Source: Gelidibacter mesophilus DSM 14095
Lineage (GTDB): Bacteria > Bacteroidota > Bacteroidia > Flavobacteriales > Flavobacteriaceae
Direction: 5' to 3'
Assembly: GCF_000423005.1 (NCBI RefSeq)
Contig: NZ_AUHD01000001.1
Location: 724,083 to 788,082 of the forward strand
Length of the DNA: 64,000 nt
In this document: one piece after another, positions 36,567 to 46,196 of the stretch
How the letters are laid out: the number at the start of each line of letters is the position of its first letter
Numbering within the stretch: the stretch's first letter is position 1
Position numbers and translations under genes: made by a program
Notes under the pieces: generated by a model
Databases searched by the model: none
What the model was told of the DNA's origin: nothing
Seen by the model: the letters and a program-made list of their open reading frames with translations, nothing else

Positions 36567-39386
36567 ATGGTAATGAAATTCAAAATGCCGTCAACCCATT
36601 CTATCCACCTCTGGATTGCGCTTTGTTGTATGCTATTTACAAATATTTCAAACGCTCAATATTCCCCATATTTTCAAAATTATGACTTGTCGCAATATAA
36701 TGCTGGCAACCAAAATTGGGGGATTTCTAAAGCGCATGATGGCCGTCTCTATGTGGCTAACAATAAAGGGTTGTTGGAGTTTGATGGGTTTAAGTGGTCC
36801 TTGCATCCACTTCCGAATAAAACAACCTTACGTTCAGTACTAGCGGTCGATAACCGTATCTACATAGGCTCCTATGAGGAATTTGGGTATTGGGAACGCA
36901 ATAAATTTGGTCTTTTAATGTATGCCTCATTAAGTGAAGGCCTAAAGCATGAAGAGTTTTCAAACGAGGAATTTTGGCAGATAATAAGTATGGAAGATGC
37001 CATCATTTTCAGGTCGTTTCTAAATGTTTATAGTTACAAAAACGGGGAAATTGAAAAAATTAAACCTCCTTCAACGGTACTTTCTTGCACTGCTATTGAT
37101 GGCAAATTATATATTTCTACTTTAAAAGATGGAATTTTTATTTTAAAAGATGGTCAATTGGAATCCTTTATTGATCATAGAGATTTAGTGGATGCCAAAA
37201 TAATCTCCATCACTAAAAAAAGCGATCATTTTTTTATTACAACCTCTTTAAGGGGCAATTTTATATATAAGAATGGTGTTTTGAGTCCTTTTGATTCAGC
37301 GATAAATCCAATCCTAAAAGAACAGCAGCTCAATACATTTTCGGAGATGGCCAATGGCAACAAGATTTTTGGGACTATAAAAAATGGAATTTATGTTACC
37401 GATGCTCAAGGCAAAATGCTTTTTCACATTCACAAAGAAAACGGACTCATCAATAATACGGTGCTATCGCAATATGTTGATGATAACGATCAACTTTGGT
37501 TAGGTCTTGACAATGGATTGGCATCCGCTGATCTAAAAAGTCCATACTTATTTTATAATGATATTTCTGGTAACCTAGGTGCCGTTTATGATGTGATTCA
37601 ATATAACAACACTGTTTATATTGGCAGTAATACAGGGCTGTACTATTTAGATGCCCATAATATCTTGCAATTTATAGAAGGCTCCCAAGGTCAGGTTTGG
37701 GATTTAAAAGAAATTGAAGGTGATCTCTTTTGTGGACATAATAATGGCACTTATCTCGTAAAAAACAAACAATTAGAATTGATTTCTCCACACACAGGAG
37801 GGTGGGTGATAAAAAAAGTGAGTGGAGCTTCGAAAACCTACATTCAGGGCACCTATGCCGGCCTTGTCAAGTTCAAAAAGGAATCTACAGGATGGACTAT
37901 AAAGCATTTAGGCCAAACTACAATGCCCAGTCGCTTTCTGGTTTTCGAAGATGCCTATACCGCTTGGGTGGCCCATGCCTATAAAGGTTTGCATAAAGTA
38001 ACCTTTGATAGTATTTATGATTCCATACTTGAAGTCCGTAATTATGAAAACAAAGGGCTTTGGTCTCCTTACAATGTCCGCGTATATGACCTTAAAAATG
38101 ACATCTCTATAAAAACCAATGAGGGCTGGCAAAAGTATGAACCTTTGTTGGATACTATTGTTCCGTATCCGTTATTGAATAAAAGTTTTGGAAAAAACGC
38201 ATATATCATTTCTGAAAATGACATTCTTCCTTTAGCTGTTAAAAACAGAAACCTCATCAGTTTCAAAACCTTTCCGGACGATGGTTCTAAAGCATCATTG
38301 AGCGACAAATATTTCAAAACCCGCCTAATAGTGGGGTACGAAAATATCTCAAAACTTAAAGATTCCCTACGCGTCTTGAATTTAAACAATGGCTTTATGT
38401 TATTTAGCAACACCATAAACTCTGAGTCCAGTTTATTATACGAACCCTATTTTGAAAGCATCCTGATAAATAACAAGCGTATGGCGCTCGATTCCGTTGA
38501 GACTATTGAGCTGCAAAATGATTTTCAGGCTTTTACAGTGGCCTTGACATCGCCTAAATCAAAGGATCACTTTTTTGAATATGCGGTAGCCTCAACGGAT
38601 ACTTCCCGTTGGTACAAAATTGAAAATGATAAATTAAAGCTTTCAAATATAAATTATGGCGATTACGAATTCCTTTTTAGAACGTCTAATCATTTAGGAG
38701 ATTCATCCCCGAATCGCAGTTTGAGGGTGACGGTACTGCCACCATGGTACAAATCGGCTCAAGGTTATGTGATATATGCTATCTTATTGGTAATAACACT
38801 CATCTTATTTTACATACTTCATCGGAAAAAGATCAGAAAAGAACAAAGATTTTTACAACTGAAGTTTGAAGAAGAGCAACGAGAAGTTCTTAAGGAAAAA
38901 GCGGCCGAAAATGAGAGACACATAGTTGAACTGAAAAATGAGTCATTAAAAAACGAAGTCAAGTTAAAAAGCAAACAATTGGCCAATACAGCGATGGCTT
39001 TAGTGAAAAAGAATGAGACCCTTTTAGAGCTTAAAAATGAAATCTTATTGCATAAAAATTCTTTTGAAAATTACTTTTCATATAAGAATCTCATTAAGAA
39101 AATTGACTCCTCCATCAGTCATAAAGATGAATGGAAAGTGTTTGAATACAATTTTAATCAAGTGCATGAAGAGTTTTTCAAGGAGTTGAAAAGCAAACAT
39201 CCCAAGCTTAATGCAAAAGATTTAAGGGTGTGCGCCTACATCAAAATGAATTTATCTACTAAAGAGATTGCACCATTATTAAATATCTCCTTAAGAGGCG
39301 TGGAGACCCAAAGATATCGGTTAAAGGGTAAGTTAAAGTTGGATTCTGATCAATCTTTAACAGATTATTTGATAAATTTCAAATAA
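36567..39386 (+). CDS. one-component transmembrane regulator: propeller, Y_Y_Y, TM, HTH
   Basis: 939-residue membrane-spanning regulator with a signal segment (IHLWIALCCMLFTNISNAQ). Residues about 32-650 are regulator-propeller repeats (NWGISKAHDGRLYVANNKG, NKTTLRSVLAVDNRIYIGS, DDNDQLWLGLDNGLASADL). Residues about 655-725 are a Y_Y_Y domain. A membrane segment lies at about 732-755 and a coiled coil at about 760-860. A LuxR-like helix-turn-helix follows at about 876-935 (HPKLNAKDLRVCAYIKMN, STKEIAPLLNISLRGVETQR). There is no kinase or receiver domain, so a periplasmic glycan signal must reach DNA within one polypeptide. It is 223 bases upstream of susC in the same orientation, and that gap carries repeated TACGTCA sites. 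It is probably the local activator. The ATGs at 36567, 36573 and 36585 are all possible starts. Confidence 0.85.
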   Translation: MVMKFKMPSTHSIHLWIALCCMLFTNISNAQYSPYFQNYDLSQYNAGNQNWGISKAHDGRLYVANNKGLLEFDGFKWSLHPLPNKTTLRSVLAVDNRIYIGSYEEFGYWERNKFGLLMYASLSEGLKHEEFSNEEFWQIISMEDAIIFRSFLNVYSYKNGEIEKIKPPSTVLSCTAIDGKLYISTLKDGIFILKDGQLESFIDHRDLVDAKIISITKKSDHFFITTSLRGNFIYKNGVLSPFDSAINPILKEQQLNTFSEMANGNKIFGTIKNGIYVTDAQGKMLFHIHKENGLINNTVLSQYVDDNDQLWLGLDNGLASADLKSPYLFYNDISGNLGAVYDVIQYNNTVYIGSNTGLYYLDAHNILQFIEGSQGQVWDLKEIEGDLFCGHNNGTYLVKNKQLELISPHTGGWVIKKVSGASKTYIQGTYAGLVKFKKESTGWTIKHLGQTTMPSRFLVFEDAYTAWVAHAYKGLHKVTFDSIYDSILEVRNYENKGLWSPYNVRVYDLKNDISIKTNEGWQKYEPLLDTIVPYPLLNKSFGKNAYIISENDILPLAVKNRNLISFKTFPDDGSKASLSDKYFKTRLIVGYENISKLKDSLRVLNLNNGFMLFSNTINSESSLLYEPYFESILINNKRMALDSVETIELQNDFQAFTVALTSPKSKDHFFEYAVASTDTSRWYKIENDKLKLSNINYGDYEFLFRTSNHLGDSSPNRSLRVTVLPPWYKSAQGYVIYAILLVITLILFYILHRKKIRKEQRFLQLKFEEEQREVLKEKAAENERHIVELKNESLKNEVKLKSKQLANTAMALVKKNETLLELKNEILLHKNSFENYFSYKNLIKKIDSSISHKDEWKVFEYNFNQVHEEFFKELKSKHPKLNAKDLRVCAYIKMNLSTKEIAPLLNISLRGVETQRYRLKGKLKLDSDQSLTDYLINFK

Positions 39387-39421
39387 AACCACTTCCAAAA
39401 ACAACTTTTTATACTTTTTTA

Positions 39422-39529
39422 TACGTCAATACTACGTCAATTTAAGTTTACGTTAACGATTTCGGTGTTTATTTAGTAACTTAAGGCTACGTCATTATTG
39501 AAATTTAAGCTTTTTTTAACGTTGACGTA
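39422..39529. promoter_or_regulatory. cluster of TACGTCA half-sites upstream of susC
   Basis: TACGTCAAT occurs at 39422-39430 and again at 39433-39441, 11 bases apart, or one helical turn. TACGTTAAC lies at 39449-39457, TACGTCATT at 39488-39496, and the inverted form GTTGACGTA at 39521-39529. This clustering in a 223-base gap between a DNA-binding regulator and its likely target susC suggests an operator. A -7-like TATATTTC (39573-39580) lies downstream. The binding protein is inferred, not shown. Confidence 0.6.
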
Positions 39530-39609
39530 TTTAAAATGTAAAGCAATTCTTAGTCATCCCTCAAATTCATTATATATTTCGAATAACTAACACAATAAAT
39601 TTATTTTAT

Positions 39610-42600
39610 ATGAAAGCAAGACTAATTTTATTCTTATTTTTTCTTTTCAGTTGCTTTGTTGCCCATGCTCAGGAATCGACTGTTACAGGAACAGTAACGA
39701 GTGCAGAAGACAATTTTCCTGTTCCAGGTGTTAATGTCTTGATAAAGGGAACAACAAGAGGAGCAAGTACTGATTTTGATGGTAATTTTTCCATAAAAGT
39801 GAATAAAGGTGAAGTCGTAGAATTTTCATCTTTGGGCTTTAGGACGGTTTCTATAACCATAAATACGCAAACCACGCTTAATGTAGCTTTAGAGGCTGAC
39901 GTAGAAGCGTTGGGCGAAATTGTAGTTGTTGGCTATGGAACACAACGAAAGGTTGATTTAACAGGAGCGATTACGACTGTGAAAGCAGAAGATATTGAGA
40001 AAACACCCAATAGTAACGTCATGCAGTCCTTGCAAGGTAAAGTTCCAGGGGTGCAAATTGTCAGTAATGGGGAGCCTGGAGCTTCTCCAAAGGTGAGGAT
40101 TCGTGGCGTTAATTCCTATTCTGCAGGAGGTGGTCCATTATATGTTGTAGATGGCATGTGGTATGACACGATTGATTTTTTGGACAGTAGTATGATTGAA
40201 TCTGTTTCTGTCTTGAAAGACGTTTCTTCAGTAGCCATATTTGGCCAAAAGGGGGTAAACGGTGTTATTATTATTGAGACTAAAGGCGGGAATTTTGAAC
40301 AGCGACCAACCATTACCTATAATGGATATACCGGAGTTCAAAATGCCAGAAATGTCGTGAAGATGGCCAATGCAGAGCAGTTCACTACGATGGCTTACGA
40401 ATCTGGATCAGCGCCTGATATTGAATTTGTAGAAAATGCAATAGCGCGGTTTGGACGAAGCAGAATCAATCCAAATTTGCCAGATGTCAATACAGATTGG
40501 TATAGGGAAATTTTAAGACCTGCAACCATTACAAGTCATAGTATTGGTGTGACAGGCGGTGGTGAGTCAGCTACTTATGGTGTCAGTACAAACTACTTTT
40601 CTCAAGATGGTATTTTGGATATGAAGAATGAATATGAACGTTTTAATATCCAATCAAACGTAGATGTTAAAATAACCGACCGATTGAGAATGGGTGCCAA
40701 TTCAATTTTCAGTAACGCCACGCGCTATAGTCCTGAAAACGGGTCTTGGTTCCAAGCATATTTTGCCGTGCCAATCTTACCAGTTTACGATTATGTTAAT
40801 CCTGATGCGGTAACTACCCCTTATTCTGATGCTACCTTATTGGGGTACCGAAGTACTCAGAATCCTTTTCCAACCATGCGCTATAATGAGAATCAATTAA
40901 AAGTCAGAAAAGTTCTGACCAGTATTTACGCTGAATTTGACATTATTCCAGAGAAACTGAAATTTAAAACGTCTTACTACCACGACTATTCCACAATTTC
41001 CGAACGTCAAGTACACTTACCTTATTTTATATCTCCAAATTCGAACAGAGAACAACAAGACACTTCTATCAATCGTGAAGAAAAGAAATATTCAAATCAA
41101 ATATGGGATAATACATTGACCTTTAAAGAGCAATTTGGCAACCATAATTTAACTCTTTTGGCAGGATCATCTTACAGGGATGAACAAGAAGATAAACTGG
41201 CCGCAACGGGTACTGATATTCAGGGTATTGGTTTTGAGAGTTCATGGTATTTAGATTTTGCAGACCCTTCTAAGTTTAATGATAAAGTGAGTGGTATTGG
41301 AGACCGCTTTTATTCCTTGGCTTATTTTGGGCGATTGGAATATGGCTTCAATGATAGATATTTATTGAATGCTACCGTTAGGGCTGAGGGAGATGCTAAA
41401 TTTCCAAAAGAAATCTGGAAAACTACGGCCCAATTTGGTGCCGGATGGGTTATTTCAGAAGAAAGTTTCATGGAAAATAGTGATGTTTTTAATTTTCTGA
41501 AATTGCGCGGGAGTTGGGGTGAATTACCCAATGGTGCTTTAGGTGGAAGTGCGGGTACACGTACTGTAAGTCAAGTTACACTTGCCATTCAAGATATGTT
41601 GACCAATGGAATTATAAGTACCAATAGTTTTTCTGACCTAAAAAGAGAGATTCTAGAAGAAACTAACATAGGTATTAGTGCACGCATGTTTCAGAATAAA
41701 TTGACCTTGGAAGCCGATTATTATATCCGTGACACAAAAGATTTGGTAGTGCCAGTAACCCAGAGAATTACGAGTCAGGTAGTTCTTAAAAACGCGGGTG
41801 AAATGAGAAACGAAGGTATTGAGCTTAGTGCCAATTGGAACCAAAGTGTATCTGATAATTGGAGTTTTAGTGTGGGTGGAAATTTTGGTACCAACAAGAA
41901 TACAATCACCAAAATAGACAGTGATCAAGGCTATTTTGATACAGGATCTGCGGAATTCCGTCAGAGACTTATCGTGGGAGAGCCTATTAATTCTTTCTTT
42001 GGTTTAGAGGTTGGAGGCGTTTACCAAAATGCTGGAGATGTAGCGGCCGACCCGATTGCAGTAAGTAATAACATTGTTCCTGGAGATCTTAAATATGTGG
42101 ATCAAAACGGAGATGGTGTGATTGATGATGAAGATAGAGTCGTGCTTGGATCCTACTTGCCTACCATAACTTATGGTGGTAATCTTCAAGTTTCATATAA
42201 AAACTTTGATTTATCTGTGGCGGTATCCGGCCAATCAGGTAGTAGTATCTTGAATAGAAAAAGAGGAGAGGTAATCTATACCAATGACACTAATATTGAT
42301 GCAGATTATGCTATCAACAGATGGCATGGCGAAGGCACGAGCAACTCCTATCCTTCATCTGCGGGAAGAAGAAAGGGGTGGAATCAAAAATTGAGTACGT
42401 TCTTTGTTGAAGATGGTGCGTACTTTAGGATCCAAAACATCCAATTGGCTTATACCATTCCTTCAGGCTCTCTTTTAGGAAAAAGAGCTCCGGAAACAAA
42501 AATCACCTTTACAGCCGACCGTCCTTTTACCTTCTTTAAATATAACGGATTTAATCCAGAGGTTGAGAACGGTGTAGATCGTCAAACATATCCAATACCA

Positions 42601-42636
42601 GCAATTTATACGGTTGGGATAAATATAAAAATCTAA
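39610..42636 (+). CDS. SusC/RagA-type TonB-linked outer-membrane transporter
   Basis: 1,008-residue outer-membrane oligosaccharide importer. The signal peptide is MKARLILFLFFLFSCFVAHAQ. A carboxypeptidase-regulatory-like domain (GTVTSAEDNFPVPGVNVLI, STDFDGNFSI) covers about 22-100. The SusC linker VVVGYGTQRKVDLTGAI comes next, then the plug (SLQGKVPGVQIVSNGEPGAS, PLYVVDGMWYD, SVSVLKDVSSVAIFGQKG). The rest is barrel, ending IYTVGINIKI. It is the first gene of susC-susD-LamG, with only three bases before susD. The downstream GH144 and GH3 enzymes make a beta-glucan, perhaps beta-1,2-linked, the leading candidate ligand. It is the likely target of the regulator gene just upstream. Confidence 0.93.
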   Translation: MKARLILFLFFLFSCFVAHAQESTVTGTVTSAEDNFPVPGVNVLIKGTTRGASTDFDGNFSIKVNKGEVVEFSSLGFRTVSITINTQTTLNVALEADVEALGEIVVVGYGTQRKVDLTGAITTVKAEDIEKTPNSNVMQSLQGKVPGVQIVSNGEPGASPKVRIRGVNSYSAGGGPLYVVDGMWYDTIDFLDSSMIESVSVLKDVSSVAIFGQKGVNGVIIIETKGGNFEQRPTITYNGYTGVQNARNVVKMANAEQFTTMAYESGSAPDIEFVENAIARFGRSRINPNLPDVNTDWYREILRPATITSHSIGVTGGGESATYGVSTNYFSQDGILDMKNEYERFNIQSNVDVKITDRLRMGANSIFSNATRYSPENGSWFQAYFAVPILPVYDYVNPDAVTTPYSDATLLGYRSTQNPFPTMRYNENQLKVRKVLTSIYAEFDIIPEKLKFKTSYYHDYSTISERQVHLPYFISPNSNREQQDTSINREEKKYSNQIWDNTLTFKEQFGNHNLTLLAGSSYRDEQEDKLAATGTDIQGIGFESSWYLDFADPSKFNDKVSGIGDRFYSLAYFGRLEYGFNDRYLLNATVRAEGDAKFPKEIWKTTAQFGAGWVISEESFMENSDVFNFLKLRGSWGELPNGALGGSAGTRTVSQVTLAIQDMLTNGIISTNSFSDLKREILEETNIGISARMFQNKLTLEADYYIRDTKDLVVPVTQRITSQVVLKNAGEMRNEGIELSANWNQSVSDNWSFSVGGNFGTNKNTITKIDSDQGYFDTGSAEFRQRLIVGEPINSFFGLEVGGVYQNAGDVAADPIAVSNNIVPGDLKYVDQNGDGVIDDEDRVVLGSYLPTITYGGNLQVSYKNFDLSVAVSGQSGSSILNRKRGEVIYTNDTNIDADYAINRWHGEGTSNSYPSSAGRRKGWNQKLSTFFVEDGAYFRIQNIQLAYTIPSGSLLGKRAPETKITFTADRPFTFFKYNGFNPEVENGVDRQTYPIPAIYTVGINIKI

Positions 42637-42639
42637 AAA

Positions 42640-44184
42640 ATGCACATTATGAAAAATTTAAAATTAGTTATAAAACCGCTGGTGTTTCTAATGGTAGTCA
42701 GCTTGCTGTTAACGGCGTGTAGTGAAAAATTAGAAGAGAATGATGGCCAATTGGCAACGGATGATTTGGATTTTACCAATATGTCTGATATGATTTTGCC
42801 GGTATATGGTGCTTATTCCGTGACTTATTCAAGAGGCTGGGAAGATCCGTTGTTGCTAGGCGTAAGGGGAGATGATGTTAATGCAGGGGGCTTGGGAGAT
42901 CAACCTTTATTTGCAGAAACTGATCTTTATAATTATGACAACGGTTTTTGGATGTTCAATCAAGTATGGACCAACTTTTACAAAGATTTGGCTGATATTA
43001 TAAATTCTATGGAACTTATAGAACGCTATAAAGAATTTGCTGCAGGTAAGGACATTGCAAGAGCTGATCAATATATTGCTGAAACAAAAGTTTTGAGTGC
43101 TTATCAACACTTAAATATGACCAAATTATGGGGTAGTATCTTTATTATCACAACTACTGATTTTGACGCTGAGACTAATAACGGTGTTGATAGTAAAATG
43201 GAGGTCTTGCAATATGTATCTGATTTAATGGATGAAGCCATTCCTTTCTTGCCCGACGGACGACCAAATGAGCGTACGGATATTCCGGGTGGGGTTACAA
43301 AATATACCGCTTTGGCACTAAAAGCTATGGCTCATTTAGAGATGGAGGATTACCAAGGCGTAGCGGATGCAACGGGACAAATTATCAAATCGGGGAAGTT
43401 TAGTTTATATCCTGATTTTTATGAATTATTTAAAAAACCGGGCGAATTGAGCAATGAGAATTTATTCGAATTACAATTTTCAGATTACAACCAATCTTCC
43501 GGTGCAGCTAACAATCACGAATACGGGCCTTTTGGACCGTCAAGTTGGTCACCAGTAGTTACAACGGCTTCAGGTGGATGGGGTTTTTACGAGCCTAGTA
43601 AGAAGTTTATAAAGTTTATGTTGGATAGGGGAGAAAAGGTCAGATTGGTGACCAGCGTCAACTTTACGCCCGACGGAATCACTCAAATTACAGACGATCC
43701 TAATTATGCAACTTTACCGAGTTTTATTTCGAATGTTACCCCATCAGGAGATATCTATAACAACTACGCACGTGCTAAATATGGCAGTGGGAAACACTAC
43801 TTGCCTTCAACGCAGTTAACAGAAGGACGTAATGGATATGGTTCAGGAAAGAACTTTATTATCACGCGTTATTCCGAAATTTTGTTAATGTATGCAGAAG
43901 CGCTCACTAGAGGTGCTTCCGGAACTGTAATGACAGCGGATCAAGCGGTGAATACGGTAAGAGCTAGAGCAAATATGCCAGCACTTTCTGGAGTCACAAG
44001 TGACCAAGTTATGGATGAAAAACTTGCAGAATTGGCAATGGAATGGGGAATTCGTTATTTCGATATGATTCGTCTGAATAAGTATGACGAATTAAGTTAT
44101 GAGGGCAGAACCTTTACAGCAGATAAAGAATTGTTGCCCTACCCTCAAGCGCAACTTGATTTATTGCCTTTGGAAACTAATTAG
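42640..44184 (+). CDS. SusD/RagB-family surface glycan-binding lipoprotein
   Basis: About 511-514 residues. Starts at 42640 or 42649 are possible; the second (MKNLKLVIKP) gives a compact lipoprotein signal ending LLLTAC, with lipidated Cys at residue 24. SusD features are DILPVYGAYS-type opening text (MILPVYGAYSVTYSR), helices AETKVLSAYQHLNMTKLWG and ALKAMAHLEMEDYQGVADAT, and the C-terminal motifs RYSEILLMYAEALTRGASG and LAELAMEWGIRYFDMIRLN. It works with the SusC encoded three bases upstream to capture oligosaccharides at the surface. The following gene encodes a LamG lipoprotein in the position normally held by SusE/SusF-type binding proteins. Confidence 0.93.
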   Translation: MHIMKNLKLVIKPLVFLMVVSLLLTACSEKLEENDGQLATDDLDFTNMSDMILPVYGAYSVTYSRGWEDPLLLGVRGDDVNAGGLGDQPLFAETDLYNYDNGFWMFNQVWTNFYKDLADIINSMELIERYKEFAAGKDIARADQYIAETKVLSAYQHLNMTKLWGSIFIITTTDFDAETNNGVDSKMEVLQYVSDLMDEAIPFLPDGRPNERTDIPGGVTKYTALALKAMAHLEMEDYQGVADATGQIIKSGKFSLYPDFYELFKKPGELSNENLFELQFSDYNQSSGAANNHEYGPFGPSSWSPVVTTASGGWGFYEPSKKFIKFMLDRGEKVRLVTSVNFTPDGITQITDDPNYATLPSFISNVTPSGDIYNNYARAKYGSGKHYLPSTQLTEGRNGYGSGKNFIITRYSEILLMYAEALTRGASGTVMTADQAVNTVRARANMPALSGVTSDQVMDEKLAELAMEWGIRYFDMIRLNKYDELSYEGRTFTADKELLPYPQAQLDLLPLETN

Positions 44185-44214
44185 CAGGAAAATAATCTTT
44201 AAAAAAGCATAAAA

Positions 44215-45939
44215 ATGAAAAACTTTAATAAATCTATTCTAGGATTATTTGCCTTAATGTTCATGGTGTCGTGTTACGAAGGTATTGATCCCATTTCAGA
44301 AGTTGATCCAGGACCTGACGCAGGGGCACCTATGATTACGATAATGCGCCCGGCCAATGGACTTGAAATACAAGTGCCAGAAGTCATAACTTCCACAACC
44401 ATTCAATTTAAAGTGGAGGATGATATTGAGTTGGGAACCATTTCAGTAATGCTCGATGGTGTTGAAATAGCGTCTTATGATCAATTTGTGGATTATCGAA
44501 TTGCAAATGAACAATTTGTATATGATAATATCACAACTGGTGACCATATCCTGACAATTTCTGCAACAGATTTGGTAGGAAATGTGTCAACAACAAGCTC
44601 TAATTTTACGAAATCACCTCCTTATACACCTCAATTTGCTGGAGAGCAATTTTATATGCCGTTTGATGGCGACTTTACAGAACTTGTAAGTGTCATGGCC
44701 GCGGAAGAGGTTGGAAGTCCAGGTTTTGGAGGCAGTGCGTATGCCGGCTCTAATTCTTATAAAGCAGGAACTGATAGTTACATAAGCTTTCCAACAAATG
44801 GATTGACATTAGGAGACAATTTCAGCGGGGCGTTTTGGTATAAAGTCGATGCAACACCTGACCGTGCAGGAATTTTGACTTTAGGGGCAAATGCCGATGA
44901 TCGCAATCAAGGAATGCGATTGTTTAGAGAAGGCAGTGCGGAAAATCAACGAATTAAATTAAATGTTGGTACCGGAAGTGGCGATAGCTGGAATGATGGT
45001 GGAGAAATAAACGTTGCCGCAGGAGAATGGGTACATGTCGCCTTTACAATTTCAGCAACCGAAACTAAAATTTATCTCAATGGAATGGAAGTGAATACAG
45101 GTACGCTGAGTGCACCAATAGATTGGACAGGAGTTACTCAGATGGACATTGGGGCAGGTGGTCCAACTTTTAGCTATTGGAACCATAAATCTGATTCGAG
45201 CTTAATGGATGAATTGCGTTTGTTTGATATTACCTTAACTCAAAACGAGATTACGAGCATGATTGCACAAGGCAGTCAAAAAATGCATGTGAATTTTAAT
45301 GGGAGTTATACTGACAATGTGAGGGATATTGAGGGCACCATAGTGGGGTCACCAGGGTTTACTACAGAGGCTTATGCTGGTTCTAATGCGTATAAAGGTG
45401 CTGAAGATTCTTATATAACTTTTCCAACATCTGGCTTATTGGGTGATCAGTTCAGTGCGTCGTTTTGGTATAATCTTAATGCTACCCCTGATCGCGCCGG
45501 GATTTTAGTCGTGGGTCCACCAGATACAGAAAACCCCAATTTTCCAAATGTCCAAAACAATCGTAAAAGTGGATTCCGTTTCTTCCGGGAAGGCGGACCT
45601 AGCAATCAGGTTTTCAAGCTCAACGTAGGCAACGGCACTGCAGATTCATGGTTTGATGGTGGCGCAGCCGCTACGATTGATCCTACTGCCAATAATGGCT
45701 GGATTCATCTGGCTTTTACAATTTCTTCTACAGAATGTGTGGTCTATATTAATGGTGAAATTGCAAAACAAGGTGAATTCACAGGGGTAGATTGGACAGG
45801 TTGCGACCTGCTTTCAGTGATGTCTGGAGCGCCTCGTTTTACTGAATGGGGTCACAAATCTGATCAAAGTGCAATGGATGAACTGAGAATTTTTGATAAA
45901 GCACTTTCGCAAACAGAAATAAAAGCGCTTATGTTCTAA
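44215..45939 (+). CDS. surface lipoprotein with two LamG domains
   Basis: 574-residue lipoprotein with lipobox MVSC (Cys20). Residues about 40-135 form an Ig-like domain (ISVMLDGVEIASYDQF, DHILTISATDLVGNVS). Two concanavalin A/LamG-type domains follow at about 150-355 and 360-574. They are clear duplicates: ATPDRAGIL, FREG, SWNDGG/SWFDGG, HVAFTISATE/HLAFTISSTE, and WNHKSDSSLMDELRLFD/WGHKSDQSAMDELRIFD all recur. LamG domains in this position usually bind glycans, so this is probably a surface glycan-binding protein working with the SusCD pair, in place of SusE/F. No catalytic residues are evident. It starts 30 bases after susD and is followed by a hairpin. Confidence 0.82.
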   Translation: MKNFNKSILGLFALMFMVSCYEGIDPISEVDPGPDAGAPMITIMRPANGLEIQVPEVITSTTIQFKVEDDIELGTISVMLDGVEIASYDQFVDYRIANEQFVYDNITTGDHILTISATDLVGNVSTTSSNFTKSPPYTPQFAGEQFYMPFDGDFTELVSVMAAEEVGSPGFGGSAYAGSNSYKAGTDSYISFPTNGLTLGDNFSGAFWYKVDATPDRAGILTLGANADDRNQGMRLFREGSAENQRIKLNVGTGSGDSWNDGGEINVAAGEWVHVAFTISATETKIYLNGMEVNTGTLSAPIDWTGVTQMDIGAGGPTFSYWNHKSDSSLMDELRLFDITLTQNEITSMIAQGSQKMHVNFNGSYTDNVRDIEGTIVGSPGFTTEAYAGSNAYKGAEDSYITFPTSGLLGDQFSASFWYNLNATPDRAGILVVGPPDTENPNFPNVQNNRKSGFRFFREGGPSNQVFKLNVGNGTADSWFDGGAAATIDPTANNGWIHLAFTISSTECVVYINGEIAKQGEFTGVDWTGCDLLSVMSGAPRFTEWGHKSDQSAMDELRIFDKALSQTEIKALMF

Positions 45940-45995
45940 GAAACAAGAATGTCTTTGAGACGTTTATAGCTATTTTTTCGAGTTTACCTTTTTCT

Positions 45996-46033
45996 ATTTT
46001 GGCTGCATTCTGGAAACGGAGTGCAGCTAAAAT
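45996..46033 (+). terminator. hairpin between the susCD-LamG genes and GH144 genes
   Basis: ATTTTGGCTGCA (45996-46007) and TGCAGCTAAAAT (46022-46033) pair over 12 bases with one G-T pair and a 14-base loop. There is no T run after it, so it may attenuate or protect mRNA ends rather than terminate fully. Nothing else supported lies in the 257-base gap 45940-46196. Confidence 0.5.
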
Positions 46034-46196
46034 ATTAATGAAACCGATATTCCAAAAACGAAAGACGCATTTGGATATGCTGGTGGAATTAATCCCTCTT
46101 TTTAGCGGGATCTAAATACCTGTCTACTGCGTGCAGACAAACCTTAAAAGTTGGTATCACAACGCTTTTATATGAACATTCTTTAATTGACTATTT

